Shown: positions 25,051 through 35,100 of the stretch, piece after piece | Position numbering within the stretch: the stretch's first letter is position 1 | Layout of the letters: each line of letters starts with the position of its first letter | Assembly (NCBI RefSeq): GCF_014649335.1 | Contig: NZ_BMSV01000009.1 | Coordinates: 124,001 to 188,000, forward strand | Length of the DNA stretch: 64,000 bases | Origin: Streptomyces roseolilacinus | GTDB lineage: Bacteria > Actinomycetota > Actinomycetes > Streptomycetales > Streptomycetaceae | Direction of reading: 5' to 3' | Translations under genes and position numbers: made by a program | Notes under the pieces: generated by a model | Told to the model about the DNA's origin: nothing | The model's database searches: none | Seen by the model: the letters and a program-made list of their open reading frames with translations, nothing else

Positions 25051-25226
25051 CGGCGCGGGGGGGCGCGGGCGGGGTGTCTCCGGGGCGGGCGTGCCCGGTG
25101 CGGGCGCGGGACGGACGGCGGGACGGGCGGCGGTTGGCGCGATGTCGGCCCTACGCGATAGGAGTTGACCGGTGTCCGGCCGGTTCCGCCGCCACCGCAG
25201 GTGCGCCATCCAGGAGGGACGTCGAC

Positions 25227-26282
25227 GTGTCGTTCGGGGGACAGAGTCCACAGGGGGGCGATCCGTACGCGGGTCGTCCGTACACGGGCCGTCCGCACGG
25301 GGGAAACCCGTACGGCGGGAATCCGTACGGCGGCGGTCCCGGTCCGCACGTGCCGGGGCCGCGCCCGCCCCACCGGCACCCGTACCCGTACCCGCACTAC
25401 CCCCACCCGTACCGCCGGCCGCCCCTGTGGCAGCGGTTCAGGGAGGAGGAGTGGCCGACCCTGCGGGAGCTGCTCGGGTACATGGGCGGGGCGCGGGCGC
25501 TGCTGTGGGTGCCGTTCGTGTGCTGCGTGTGGCCCGCGCTGGCGATCCTGGTCGGCTACCCGATGGCCCGCGTGGCGCGCAGGAAGGCGCGGCAGGTCTT
25601 CCCGTACGACGCGCGCCGGATCGGGGCCCCGGACATCGCGCGGGTGCAGAAGACCCGGGCCTGGGCGGCGGCCGTCGCGTCGCTGCTGATCCTCGCCGTC
25701 TACGGCACGGCCGAGGACTGGGACCAGGCGCAGGAGCAGTACTTCCTGCGGCTCGCGCTCACGCCGTGGCTGCTGCTGCTGAGCACGCCCGTGGTGGTCC
25801 TCGTGTTGTTCCGGCTGTCGCCGCCGGCGGCCCGCCCGAGGATGCGGGCGGGGCTGCGGCCGGCGATCCGGTCGGTCCTGTGGTACTTCGGGGCGCTCAC
25901 CGCGACGCCGCTGCTCGCCTGGGGCAGCGTCCTCGTCGGCGACGCCGCGCGGGGGCGGGTGCCCGAGCCGGTCGCTGCGCTGATGGGCATGTCGGTGCTG
26001 GTGGTGGCGCTGGCGACGTCGCTGTTCCTGGTGTTCTCGTCGGGGCGGGCGGTGCGCAGCGCGTTCAACACGACGGAGGTGCACGCCGCGCTGCCCGCGC
26101 TGCTGACGGGCGTCCTGGTGTGGGAGATGGCGGCCGTCAACCTCTCCTACGGCGGCCCCCCGCCGGGCCCCCCGCTGGTGCAGGTCTGCGCCCTGCTCGG
26201 CGGCCCGGCGTCGGTGACGGCCGTGGCGTGGTGGGAGATGCGGCAGCTGCGCCTGCGGTACGGGGTGACCGTGCGCGGCTGA
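25227..26282 (+). CDS. Multi-pass membrane protein with Gly/Pro/Tyr-rich N-terminus
   Basis: A 351-residue protein. Residues 1-62 are low complexity with PYGG/PYAG-type repeats and a His/Pro/Tyr-rich stretch, presumably cytoplasmic. Membrane segments follow: ALLWVPFVCCVWPALAILVG, AAAVASLLILAVYG, LALTPWLLLLSTPVVVLVLF, VLWYFGALTATPLLAWGSVL, VAALMGMSVLVVALATSLFL, and two near the C-terminus. No family is recognised. The GTG start has AGGAGGG eight bases upstream. Same direction as the CHAT gene, separated by 176 bases without an evident gene. Confidence 0.8.
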   Translation: MSFGGQSPQGGDPYAGRPYTGRPHGGNPYGGNPYGGGPGPHVPGPRPPHRHPYPYPHYPHPYRRPPLWQRFREEEWPTLRELLGYMGGARALLWVPFVCCVWPALAILVGYPMARVARRKARQVFPYDARRIGAPDIARVQKTRAWAAAVASLLILAVYGTAEDWDQAQEQYFLRLALTPWLLLLSTPVVVLVLFRLSPPAARPRMRAGLRPAIRSVLWYFGALTATPLLAWGSVLVGDAARGRVPEPVAALMGMSVLVVALATSLFLVFSSGRAVRSAFNTTEVHAALPALLTGVLVWEMAAVNLSYGGPPPGPPLVQVCALLGGPASVTAVAWWEMRQLRLRYGVTVRG

Positions 26283-26305
26283 ACCGGCGCTACCGACGGG
26301 GCCGT

Positions 26306-27085
26306 TCAGTGCGCGTGGAAGCCGCCGTCGACGAACACCGACTGGCCCGTGACGTACGCCGAGGCGCGGCTCGCGAGGAACACGGCCGCGCCCGCGAAGT
26401 CCCCGGGGACCCCGTTGCGGCCGGCGAGGGTCCGCTTCGCCAGCGCCTCGACCGTGCCGGGGTCGGACTGGAGCCGCGCGTTGAGCGGGGTCAGGACGAA
26501 GCCGGGCACCAGGGTGTTGCAGGTGACGCCGTACGGCGACCAGGCCTCCGCCTGGGAGCGGGCCAGCGACTCCAGACCGCCCTTGGACACCCCGTACGCG
26601 CCGCTCTGGACGAACGCGCGGTGCGCCTGCTGGGAGGTGACGTGGATGATCCGGCCGAAGCCGCGCTCGGCCATGCCGGGCCCGAACCGCTGGCCCAGCA
26701 GGAACGGCGCGTCCAGGTTCACCGCCATCGTCGTGTCCCACACGTCCTCGCCGAGCTCGCCCATCGGCGGGCGCAGGTTGATCCCGGCGCAGTTCACCAG
26801 GATGTCCGGCTCCCCGAACGCGGCGGCGGCCCGCTCGGCCGCCTCCCGCACGCCGTCGCGCGTGGCGAGGTCGGCGCTGACCCGGGCGGCGCGGCAGCCG
26901 AGCGCCTCCAGCTCCTCCACCGTCGCGGCCAGCTCCGCCTCGCGCCGGGCGACGACCACGACGCTCGCGCCCGCGCGGGCCAGCGCCCCCGCGATGGCCC
27001 GGCCGATGCCGGAGCTGCCGCCCGTGACCAGGGCGACCCGGCCGTCCAGCGAGAACAGTTCGGAGAGGTACGTCTGGGAGTCCAT
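26306..27085 (-). CDS. SDR family NAD(P)-dependent oxidoreductase
   Basis: A 259-residue classical short-chain dehydrogenase. The cofactor motif is TGGSSGIGR (about 23-31), with NCAG after the fourth strand, Ser in VTSQQ and the YxxxK pair in AYGVSKGG. The C-terminal GQSVFVDGG is typical. The substrate (an alcohol or ketone) cannot be read from sequence. On the minus strand TAGGGT lies seven bases before the ATG, so the transcript is probably leaderless; this supports the start MDSQTYLSELF. It is convergent with the membrane protein gene. Confidence 0.9.
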   Translation of the reverse strand: MDSQTYLSELFSLDGRVALVTGGSSGIGRAIAGALARAGASVVVVARREAELAATVEELEALGCRAARVSADLATRDGVREAAERAAAAFGEPDILVNCAGINLRPPMGELGEDVWDTTMAVNLDAPFLLGQRFGPGMAERGFGRIIHVTSQQAHRAFVQSGAYGVSKGGLESLARSQAEAWSPYGVTCNTLVPGFVLTPLNARLQSDPGTVEALAKRTLAGRNGVPGDFAGAAVFLASRASAYVTGQSVFVDGGFHAH

Positions 27086-27291
27086 GGCCGCCACCCTAGG
27101 CGGGGGCCCTCCCGGGGGGTGCGGGCGGGCCCGGCCGCGGCGCCGCGCGGTGTCCGGCACTCAGGTCGTCGGGCGGCGCCGGTCGCGGGTCCGTCCTGCG
27201 CGCGTCCTTGACCTGGCAGTTACTTTCGCCTACGTGTGACACCTTGGAAGTTTCCTTCATCCCTCGTCACGTACGGCCGGAAGGAGCACCA

Positions 27292-29136
27292 GTGCACCAC
27301 CGAGCCACCTCCAGACGCAGCGTCCTCGCCGCCACCGCCGCCGCGGCCGCCGCCACCGGGATCGCCTTCCCGCGCACCGCCGCCGCCACCGCCCCCACGT
27401 CCGCCACCGCCGCCTCCGACGCCGACGGGGAGGAGCGCCGGCTCGTGCGGACCGTCTCCCGCATGACCCTCGAGGAGAAGGTCGGCCAGCTGTTCGTCAT
27501 GCGGGTGTACGGACACTCCGCCACCCACCCCGACCAGGCCGACGTCGACGCCAACCTCCGCGAGATCGGCGTGCGCACCGCCGCCGAGCTGGTCGCCAGG
27601 TACCACGTCGGCGGCGTCATCTACTTCACCTGGGCGCACAACACCCGCGACCCGCACCAGATCGCCGACCTGTCCAACGGCATCCAGCGGGCCGCGCTCG
27701 CCCAGCGGATCCCCCTGCCGGTGCTCATCTCCACCGACCAGGAGCACGGCATCGTCGCGCGCGTGGGCGAGCCGGCGACGCTGCTGCCCGGCGCGATGGC
27801 GCTCGGCGCGTCCGGCGCGCGCGACGTGGCCCGGCGCGCCGCGCACATCGCCGGCGCCGAGCTGGCCGCACTGGGCATCCGTCAGAACTACGCGCCCGTG
27901 GCGGACGTGAACGTCAACCCGGCCAACCCCGTCATCGGCGTGCGGTCCTTCGGCGCCGACCCGCAGGCCGTGGCCCGGATGGTCGCCGCGCAGGTGAAGG
28001 GGTACCGGGGGGCCGGTGTCGCGGCGACCGCGAAGCACTTCCCCGGGCACGGCGACACCACCGACGACAGCCACACCAAGCTGCCGTACATCCACCACAC
28101 GCGCGAGCAGTGGGAGACCCTGGACGCGCCGCCGTTCCGGGCGGCGATCGCCGCCGGGATCGACTCGGTGATGACCGCGCACATCGTCGTGCCGTCCCTC
28201 GACCCGTCGGAGGACCCGGCGACCCTGTCGCGGCCCATCCTCACCGGCATCCTGCGGGAGCGGCTCGGCTACGACGGGGTGGTGGTGACCGACTCGCTCG
28301 GCATGGAGGGCGTGCGCACCAAGTACGGCGACGACCGGGTGCCGGTGCTGGCGCTGAAGGCGGGCTGCGACCAGCTGCTCAACCCGCCGGACCTGGACCT
28401 GGCCTGGAACGCCGTGCTGGACGCCGTGCGCGGCGGGGAGATCGGCGAGGACCGGCTGGACGAATCGATTCTCCGCATCCTGCGGCTCAAGGCGCGGCTG
28501 GGGCTCCTGCGCGACCCCTACGTCACCCGCGAGAAGGTGGACCGGGTCGTCGGCAGGCGGTCCCACCTCGACGCGGCCGACCGGATCGCGGAGGCGACCA
28601 CGACGCTGCTGCTCAACACGGACGGGTTCCTGCCGCTCAACCGGCTCACCCACCGCGACCTGCTCGTCGTCGGCGCCGACCCGGCGTCGCCGTCCGGGAC
28701 GACGGGCCCGCCGACCGCGACGCTCGCCGCGGCCCTCACCGAGCTCGGCTTCACGGCGACCGCCCTGTCCACGGGCACCGCCCCGTCCGCCGCCCGCATC
28801 GAACAGGCGGTCGCGGCGGCGGCCGGCAAGGACGCGGTCGTCGTCGGCACGTACAACGTGTCGGCGACGAGCGCGCAGCGCACCCTCGTCGCGCGGCTCG
28901 CCGCGACGGGCGTGCCCGTCGTCACGGTGGCCATCCGCAACCCGTACGACGTCGCGCACCTGACGGGCCAGCGGGCGACGGTCGCCGCGTACGCGTGGAC
29001 CGACGTGGAGCTGCGGGCCGCCGCCCGGGTCCTCGCCGGCCGTGCCCGCCCGGAGGGCCGGCTGCCGGTGCCGGTGCAGCGCGCGGACGACCCGTCGCGG
29101 GTGCTGTACCCGATCGGGCACGGCCTGTCGTACTGA
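27292..29136 (+). CDS. Exported GH3 beta-N-acetylhexosaminidase
   Basis: A 614-residue exported glycosidase. The N-terminus has a twin-arginine-like signal (SRRSVLAATAAAAAATG). The GH3 N-terminal barrel carries the NagZ-type motif KHFPGHGDTTDDSH with the catalytic Asp-His dyad (Asp259, His261) and the nucleophile Asp334 in VVVTDSLGME. A C-terminal (alpha/beta) domain follows (about 430-614, ending YPIGHGLSY). Unlike intracellular NagZ of about 340 residues, this is a two-domain exported enzyme, as known in Streptomyces, and would release GlcNAc from chitin oligomers or cell-wall fragments. The GTG has AAGGAG five bases upstream. Confidence 0.92.
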   Translation: MHHRATSRRSVLAATAAAAAATGIAFPRTAAATAPTSATAASDADGEERRLVRTVSRMTLEEKVGQLFVMRVYGHSATHPDQADVDANLREIGVRTAAELVARYHVGGVIYFTWAHNTRDPHQIADLSNGIQRAALAQRIPLPVLISTDQEHGIVARVGEPATLLPGAMALGASGARDVARRAAHIAGAELAALGIRQNYAPVADVNVNPANPVIGVRSFGADPQAVARMVAAQVKGYRGAGVAATAKHFPGHGDTTDDSHTKLPYIHHTREQWETLDAPPFRAAIAAGIDSVMTAHIVVPSLDPSEDPATLSRPILTGILRERLGYDGVVVTDSLGMEGVRTKYGDDRVPVLALKAGCDQLLNPPDLDLAWNAVLDAVRGGEIGEDRLDESILRILRLKARLGLLRDPYVTREKVDRVVGRRSHLDAADRIAEATTTLLLNTDGFLPLNRLTHRDLLVVGADPASPSGTTGPPTATLAAALTELGFTATALSTGTAPSAARIEQAVAAAAGKDAVVVGTYNVSATSAQRTLVARLAATGVPVVTVAIRNPYDVAHLTGQRATVAAYAWTDVELRAAARVLAGRARPEGRLPVPVQRADDPSRVLYPIGHGLSY

Positions 29137-29151
29137 CCGGGAGAAGCGCGC

Positions 29152-29191
29152 GGGGTGCGTGCGCCGGCACTGGCGCCGGCGCACGCACCCC
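29152..29191. terminator. Convergent terminator between hexosaminidase and S37 peptidase
   Basis: A perfect 17-base stem pairs 29152-29168 with 29175-29191 around a six-base loop. It lies between two convergent genes and should serve both. Confidence 0.85.
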
Positions 29192-29209
29192 GTTCGGTCC
29201 CCGGTGGCG

Positions 29210-30634
29210 CTACGGGCGGAGCGTCAGCTCGCGCCGGACGTCGCGCTTGTCGAGGCGGGCGTCGTACCGGGCGAGGGGCTCGGCGCGCTCCGGGTCGGCC
29301 TGGACGGCGGCCGGGGCGACGCCCGTCCACTCCAGGAGCTTCGCCGTGGCGAGGTCCCGCTCCCGCTCGGTCAGGCCGGCGATGTTGGCACCGTGGTTGG
29401 CGCCGGGCGCGGTGAGGACGTAGCTGTCCTTCGCCCCCCGGTCGACGCGGAACGGCTCGGCACTCCACGGGTCGTGCTCACCGTTGACGAACAGCATGCG
29501 GTGGGCGTTGTGGCGGACCCACGTGTCGACGTCGCGCATCACCCACGGCTTGAACCGCACCGGGATGTCGTCCGGCACGAAGGCGCGCGCGGGCTGGTAG
29601 CCGTAGCGGCTGAGGCCCTCCAGGTGGCGCAGGCGCAGGCTCGGCGAGCCGAGCTCGGTGGCCGCCTGGTAGTAGTACGGCGTGTACGGCTCCAGGCCCT
29701 GGTCGGTGTAGGCGGACCAGCCGGAGTACGCGTCGATGGTCTCGTACACGGCGTCGTCGGTGGCGGTGGCGGCGTCCGGGATGCTCGCGCAGTCCTGCTC
29801 GCCCCAGTACTGCCGGAACGCCCACACGAAGTCGAGGACGACGGCCTCGTACGCCTTGTCGACGCCGCCGACGGTGTGGAACGTGGCGCCCTCGGCGGCG
29901 GCCCACTCCTGGTAGCGCTTCCTGAGCGGCTCGCGGCGGACGAGGGCCTCGCGCTGCAGGGCGTTCAGCCGGTCGCGGCACTCCTGGGTGCCGACGGTCG
30001 CGAAGAAGCGGTCGTAGGCGGAGTCCTCCTTGTCGACGACGTCGTTGGGCGCGACGTACGCGACGACGGCGTCCATGTCACGCGGGTAGAACCGCTCGTA
30101 GTACGTGGCGGTCATGCCGCCCTTGGATCCGCCCGTGGCGACCCACTTGCGGTCGTAGACCTTCTTCAGCGCCGCGAACAGCCGGTGCTGGTCGGAGGCC
30201 GCCTGCCAGATGTCCAGCTTGGACCAGTCGGCGGGCTGCGGGCGGGAGGGGGTGAAGAAGCGGTACTCCAGGGACACCTGGTTGCCGTCGACGATCCGGG
30301 TGGGCTCGGACCGGCGGGGCGTGGTGCTGAGGCCGTAGCCGCTGGTGAAGAAGACCGTGGGCCGGGTGGTGTCCTTGTGCAGCAGGGTGAGGCGCTGCCG
30401 GAAGGTGCCCTTGGAGGGCCGCCGGTGGTCCACCGGCTGGGTGTAGGTGAGGACGAAGAAGCGGTAGCCGGGGTGGGGCTGCTCCTCGACGAGGGACATC
30501 CCGGGGATCGCGAGGATGCGGTCCTTGATGTCCGGGGCGGTGCTGTCCCGGCCGACGGCGGTGGCCGTGCCGGCCGCGCTCAGGGTGCCTATGAGCACCA
30601 CGAGCGACAGCAGCCATCTGAGCGTCGTGCGCAT
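29210..30634 (-). CDS. Exported S37-family tripeptidyl aminopeptidase (PS-10 type)
   Basis: A 474-residue exported serine peptidase. A signal peptide covers residues 1-26 (LLSLVVLIGTLSAAGTATA). The fold is alpha/beta hydrolase: PVDHRRPSKGTFRQRLTLLH is typical of family S37, the nucleophile Ser is in ATGGSKGGMTATY, the Asp in FVNGEHDPWSA and the His in APGANHGANI. The related Streptomyces enzyme removes tri- or tetrapeptides, preferring Pro. It probably feeds on extracellular peptides. GGAAGG precedes the ATG. Confidence 0.9.
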   Translation of the reverse strand: MRTTLRWLLSLVVLIGTLSAAGTATAVGRDSTAPDIKDRILAIPGMSLVEEQPHPGYRFFVLTYTQPVDHRRPSKGTFRQRLTLLHKDTTRPTVFFTSGYGLSTTPRRSEPTRIVDGNQVSLEYRFFTPSRPQPADWSKLDIWQAASDQHRLFAALKKVYDRKWVATGGSKGGMTATYYERFYPRDMDAVVAYVAPNDVVDKEDSAYDRFFATVGTQECRDRLNALQREALVRREPLRKRYQEWAAAEGATFHTVGGVDKAYEAVVLDFVWAFRQYWGEQDCASIPDAATATDDAVYETIDAYSGWSAYTDQGLEPYTPYYYQAATELGSPSLRLRHLEGLSRYGYQPARAFVPDDIPVRFKPWVMRDVDTWVRHNAHRMLFVNGEHDPWSAEPFRVDRGAKDSYVLTAPGANHGANIAGLTERERDLATAKLLEWTGVAPAAVQADPERAEPLARYDARLDKRDVRRELTLRP

Positions 30635-30729
30635 GCGCTGCCTTCCACTGGGTTCGTTGCGGTCGCGGTGAACCTAGCGGTGCGCGCGGGTGCGTGGCCA
30701 GCCCCCGGCCCGGTGCACCTGATGCCCTG

Positions 30730-31137
30730 TCAACACAGGATCCAGCCGGTGGCGCCTCCCCGCCCGGCGACCGAACCGACGGCGCGGACGCAGCGGTTGA
30801 GGGCGTGGACGGTCACCGGGCCGGCCTGCCGGGTGAACCGGCCGGCGTCGACGACGGCCCGCCCGCCGCGCGGCTGGAGGGTGACGGACATGGCGCGGCG
30901 GGCGCCGGGCGCCTTGGCGACGGTGACGGCGCAGGCGTACTGGCGGTTCTTGTAGACCCGCAGTTCCCCGGTGGCGAACCTGACGGTCTTGGCCAGCCGC
31001 CCCGAGCAGCCCGCGAGCGCGGCGGCCTCCGCCGCGGCCACGCCCGGCCCGGCGACGCCGAGCACCCCGGTGGCGACGGCGACGGCCACCGCGCCGGCGA
31101 CCCGCCCCCGCCACGCACGCGTACCCCACCTGGACAT
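30730..31137 (-). CDS. Small exported Cys-containing protein
   Basis: A 135-residue protein with a signal peptide (AGAVAVAVATGVLGVAGPG, cleavage about residue 36 near VAAAEA). The mature part has four Cys (AGCSG, YACAV, LNRCVRAVG and a C-terminal LC) and a pattern of beta strands (TVRFATGELRVYKNRQYACAVTVAK). No family recognised. Same direction as the S37 peptidase gene and 95 bases upstream of it. Confidence 0.75.
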   Translation of the reverse strand: MSRWGTRAWRGRVAGAVAVAVATGVLGVAGPGVAAAEAAALAGCSGRLAKTVRFATGELRVYKNRQYACAVTVAKAPGARRAMSVTLQPRGGRAVVDAGRFTRQAGPVTVHALNRCVRAVGSVAGRGGATGWILC

Positions 31138-31343
31138 GCGCCGTCCCCCTCTCCTGGTCTCCGTACATGCGTACGACGCGGGAACCCCCTGGAGGGTTGC
31201 CCTCCGCCCTCCGGGGCCGGCGGCCGGTGGCGCGGGGACGGCAGGGCGCGCGCCCGGGCCCCCGCCCTGCCCCGGCGCCGTCCCCGCGCGGCCGCGCGCC
31301 GCTCAGCCGTGGGGCGCCGCTCCCGCGGGGCGGACGCCGGCGG

Positions 31344-31775
31344 TCACGGGCAGTTCGGGCCGTTCGGCTCGACGTGGCAGCTCACCTGCCACTCGGTCCA
31401 GTAGCCGTTGGTGTGGCGCATCCGGAACCAGCGGTTGCCGTCCTTGCCGATGGCCGACATGACGATGAGCGTCCTGCTGGTCTCCTCGGGGTCGACGTTC
31501 ACGCGGCTCTGGACCCATCCGCCCATGGACACCCAGCCGTTCCAGGAGCCGTCGGGGTGGGTCCAGTTCGTCCACACCGCGTGGTCGGCGCCGACGACGA
31601 ACTCCTCCTTCGTCCCGTTGAGGAACTTCGTGGTCGAGACGCCGTACTCGCAGAGGTACTTCTGCCCCTTGTTCGTGCAGTAGGTCGCCGCCTGTGCGGG
31701 CGCCGCCGCGGCCCCCAGCCCCGCGAAGGCCGCCAGGGCCGCGGTCGCCGCGAGGGCACTCCTGAATCTGCGCAT
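31344..31775 (-). CDS. Small exported protein, unknown function
   Basis: A 143-residue protein. A signal peptide ends at PAQA before ATYC (about residue 29). The mature part is Trp-rich (AVWTNWTHPDGSWNGWVSMGGW, RWFRMRHTNGYWTEWQ) with four Cys (ATYCT, YLCEYG, VSCHVE, NCP), which looks like a compact disulfide-bonded domain, perhaps lectin-like. AAGGA lies nine bases before the ATG. Confidence 0.75.
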   Translation of the reverse strand: MRRFRSALAATAALAAFAGLGAAAAPAQAATYCTNKGQKYLCEYGVSTTKFLNGTKEEFVVGADHAVWTNWTHPDGSWNGWVSMGGWVQSRVNVDPEETSRTLIVMSAIGKDGNRWFRMRHTNGYWTEWQVSCHVEPNGPNCP

Positions 31776-32153
31776 GTCCGTGTTCCTTTGCCGAGTGGTG
31801 CGGTCGTGCCGGGGAGGGGAAGGACCGGCGCCCCCGGCGCCTTCGGACAGTCGATCACGGGCGTGCGGGGGCGGACCATGCAAAATCACCGGCAGAAGTA
31901 GGATCTGCCGGTCGCGGGGCGGGAGCGGGCCGGTGGGCCGCGGAGGGCGGGGCGGGCCGCGCCACCCGCGAAGGGCCGGCGCCCTCCGCCCGGACGCCGC
32001 CGGGCCGGAGTACGGGGCCGGCGGGGCGCCGGACGATGCGGCCCCGCCCCCTCCCCCGCGCCGCCCGGCGCTCGCCGGCGCACGAAAGAGGGCCCCGCTC
32101 CCGGAGGCCCTCGGCGGGGCGGGCGCCGCCGGAACCGGCACGGCGCCCCCGCC
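31776..32153. other. Gene-free GC-rich intergenic region
   Basis: I see no gene in these 378 bases. The part near 31776 must hold the promoter of the exported protein. The part before 32154 should hold the terminator of the ABC exporter gene, possibly in the CCGGCGGGGCGCC tract near 32007-32020. Confidence 0.5.
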
Positions 32154-35100
32154 TCAGCCCACGTGCTCCGGCTCGGGCTCGCCCACGAAGGTGCGCCACA
32201 GTTCGGCGTACCGGCCGCCGCGGGCCAGGAGCTCCTCGTGGGTGCCGTCCTCGACGGCCCGGCCGTGGTCCATGACCACCACGCGGTCCGCGCGGGCGGC
32301 CGTGGTGAGGCGGTGGGCGACGACCAGGGTGGTGCGGCGGCCCGCCAGGCGCTCGGTGGCGGCGTTGACCTGGGCCTCCGTGGCCAGGTCCAGCGCCGCC
32401 GTCGCCTCGTCGAGCAGCAGCACGTCCGGGGCGACCAGCTCGGCGCGCGCCAGGGCGATCAGCTGCCGCTGGCCCGCCGACAGGTTGCGCCCGCGCTCGG
32501 CGACCTCGTGGAGGTACCCGCCGTCCAGCGTGGCGACCATGTCGTGCGCGCCGACCGCCCGCGCCGCGGCCTCCACCTCGGCGTCGGTCGCGCCGGGCCG
32601 CCCGTAGGCGATGGCGTCCCGCACCGTGCCGGGGAAGAGGTACGCCTCCTGCGGGACGACGCCGAGGCGGTGCCGGTACGCGGTGAGGTCCAGCTCCCGC
32701 AGGTCGGTGCCGTCGACGGTGACCCGCCCGGACGTCGGGTCGTAGAACCGGGCGACCAGCTTCACCAGCGTCGACTTGCCCGCGCCGGTCTCGCCGACGA
32801 ACGCGACGGTCTGCCCGGCCGGGATGCGCAGGGAGACCCCGCTCAGCGCCTCCTCGTCGTCGCCGTACGCGAAGGTCACGTCCTCGAAGGCGATCTCGCC
32901 CTTCAGGGACCGCACCGGCCGCGGGTCGGCGGCGGGGGGCGTGGACGTCGGCTCGCGCAGCAGTTCCTGCATGCGGCCGAGCGACACGGACGCCTGCTGG
33001 TAGCCGTCGAAGACCTGCGACAGCTGCTGCACGGGCGCGAAGAACAGGTCGATGTACAGCAGGTACGCGACGAGGGCGCCCGGCGTCAGCGTGCCCGCCT
33101 CGATGCGGCCCGCGCCGACGACCAGCACCGCCGCCGCGGCCAGCGACGACAGCAGCTGCACGAACGGGAAGTACACGGAGATCAGCCACTGGCCGCGCAC
33201 CCGCGCCTCGCGGTACTCCAGGCTGCGCCGCGTGAACCGGGCGCCGCCCGACCGCTCGCGGCGGAAGGCCTGCACGATCCGCAGCCCGGCGACGGACTCC
33301 TGGAGGTCGGCGTTGACGACGCTGACGCGCTCGCGCGCCAGCTCGTACGCCCGGACGCTGGCGCGCCGGAAGAAGAACGTCCCGACGACCAGCACGGGCA
33401 GCGTCGCGAAGACGACCAGCGCCAGCTGCACGTCGATGACGACGAGCGCCACCATGATCCCGAAGAAGGTCACCACGGACACGAAGGCGGTGACGAGGCC
33501 GGTCTGGAGGAACGTGGACAGGGCGTCCACGTCGGTCGTCATCCGGGTCATGATCCGCCCGGTCAGCTCGCGCTCGTAGTAGTCGAGGCCGAGCCGCTGG
33601 AGCTGGGCGAAGATCTTCAGGCGGAGCGCGTACAGCACCCGCTCGCCGGTCCGCCCGGTCATGCGGGTCTCGCCGACCTGGGCCGCCCACTGCACGACGA
33701 CGGTCAGCAGCGCCAGCGCGGACGCGGCCCACACCGCGCCGAGCGCCAGCCGGGTGACGCCCTCGTCGATGCCGTGCCGGATCAGCACGGGCAGCAGCAG
33801 GCCCATCCCGGCGTCGACGGCGACGAACAGCAGGCTCACCAGCAGCGGCGCCCCGAAGCCGCGCAGCAGGCGGCGCAGCCCGTACGACTCCTCGGGCCGC
33901 ACGGCGCCGGCCTCGTCCACGTCCGGGGTGTCGGCCGCCGGGGGCAGCGCCTCCAGCCGGGCGAGCAGTTCGGGCGTGGCGCCGGGCGCGGCGGCCGGGC
34001 CGGACACGGCGGCCCCGCGGTCCCAGAGGGCGGGCGTGATGCCGCGCTCGGCGTCGAACTCGGCGTTCAGCTCCTCCCGTACGGTGCGGTCGTCCTCGTC
34101 GGGGACGTGCGCCCGGGGGGCGTGGCCGGGGGAGACGCCGCCCAGCTCGTCGGGGTCGGTGAGCAGCCGCCGGTACAGGGCGGAGCGCTCCTGGAGCTCC
34201 TCGTGGGTGCCGATGTCGGCCAGGCGCCCGCCGTCGATGACGGCGATGCGGTCCGCGAGGTTGAGGGTGGAGCGGCGGTGGGCGATGAGGAGGGTGGTCC
34301 GCCCGGCCATGACGGAGCGCAGCGCCTCGTGGATCTCGTGCTCCACGCGCGCGTCGACGGCGGAGGTGGCGTCGTCGAGGAGGAGCAGCCGGGGGTCGGT
34401 GAGGATGGCCCGGGCGAGGGCGATGCGCTGGCGCTGCCCACCGGAGAGGGTGAGCCCGTGCTCGCCGACGGTGGTGCCGTACCCGTCGGGCAGTTCGGCG
34501 ATGAACCGGTCGGCCTGGGCGGCGCGGGCGGCGGCCTCGACCTCCTCGTCGGTGGCGTCGGGCCGCCCGTAGGCGATGTTGGCGCGGACCGTGTCGGAGA
34601 AGAGGAAGCTGTCCTCCGGTACGAGGCCGACGGCGGCGCGCAGCGACTCCAGGGTCAGGTCCCGCACGTCGTGGCCGCCGACCCGGACGGCGCCGCCGGT
34701 CACGTCGTAGAAGCGGGGGACCAGCAGGGAGACGGTGGACTTGCCGCTGCCGGACGCGCCGACGACGGCGACGGTCTCGCCGGGCCGGACGGTGAGGGAG
34801 AAGCCGTCGAGGACGGCGGGCCCGTCGTCGCCGTAGGAGAAGGAGACGTCGTCGAACTCGATGCCGGCGGGGGCGTCGGCGGGCAGCTCCCCGGTGCCGT
34901 CCTTCAGGGACGGCTCGGTGTCGATCAGCTCCAGGACGCGCTCGACGCCGGCGCGGGCCTGCTGGCCGACGGTGAGGACCATGGCGAGCATCCGCACCGG
35001 GCCGACGAGCTGGGCGAGGTAGGTGGAGAAGGCGACGAACGTGCCGAGCGTGATCTCCCCGCGGGTGGCGAGCCACCCGCCGAGCGCCAGCATGGCGACC

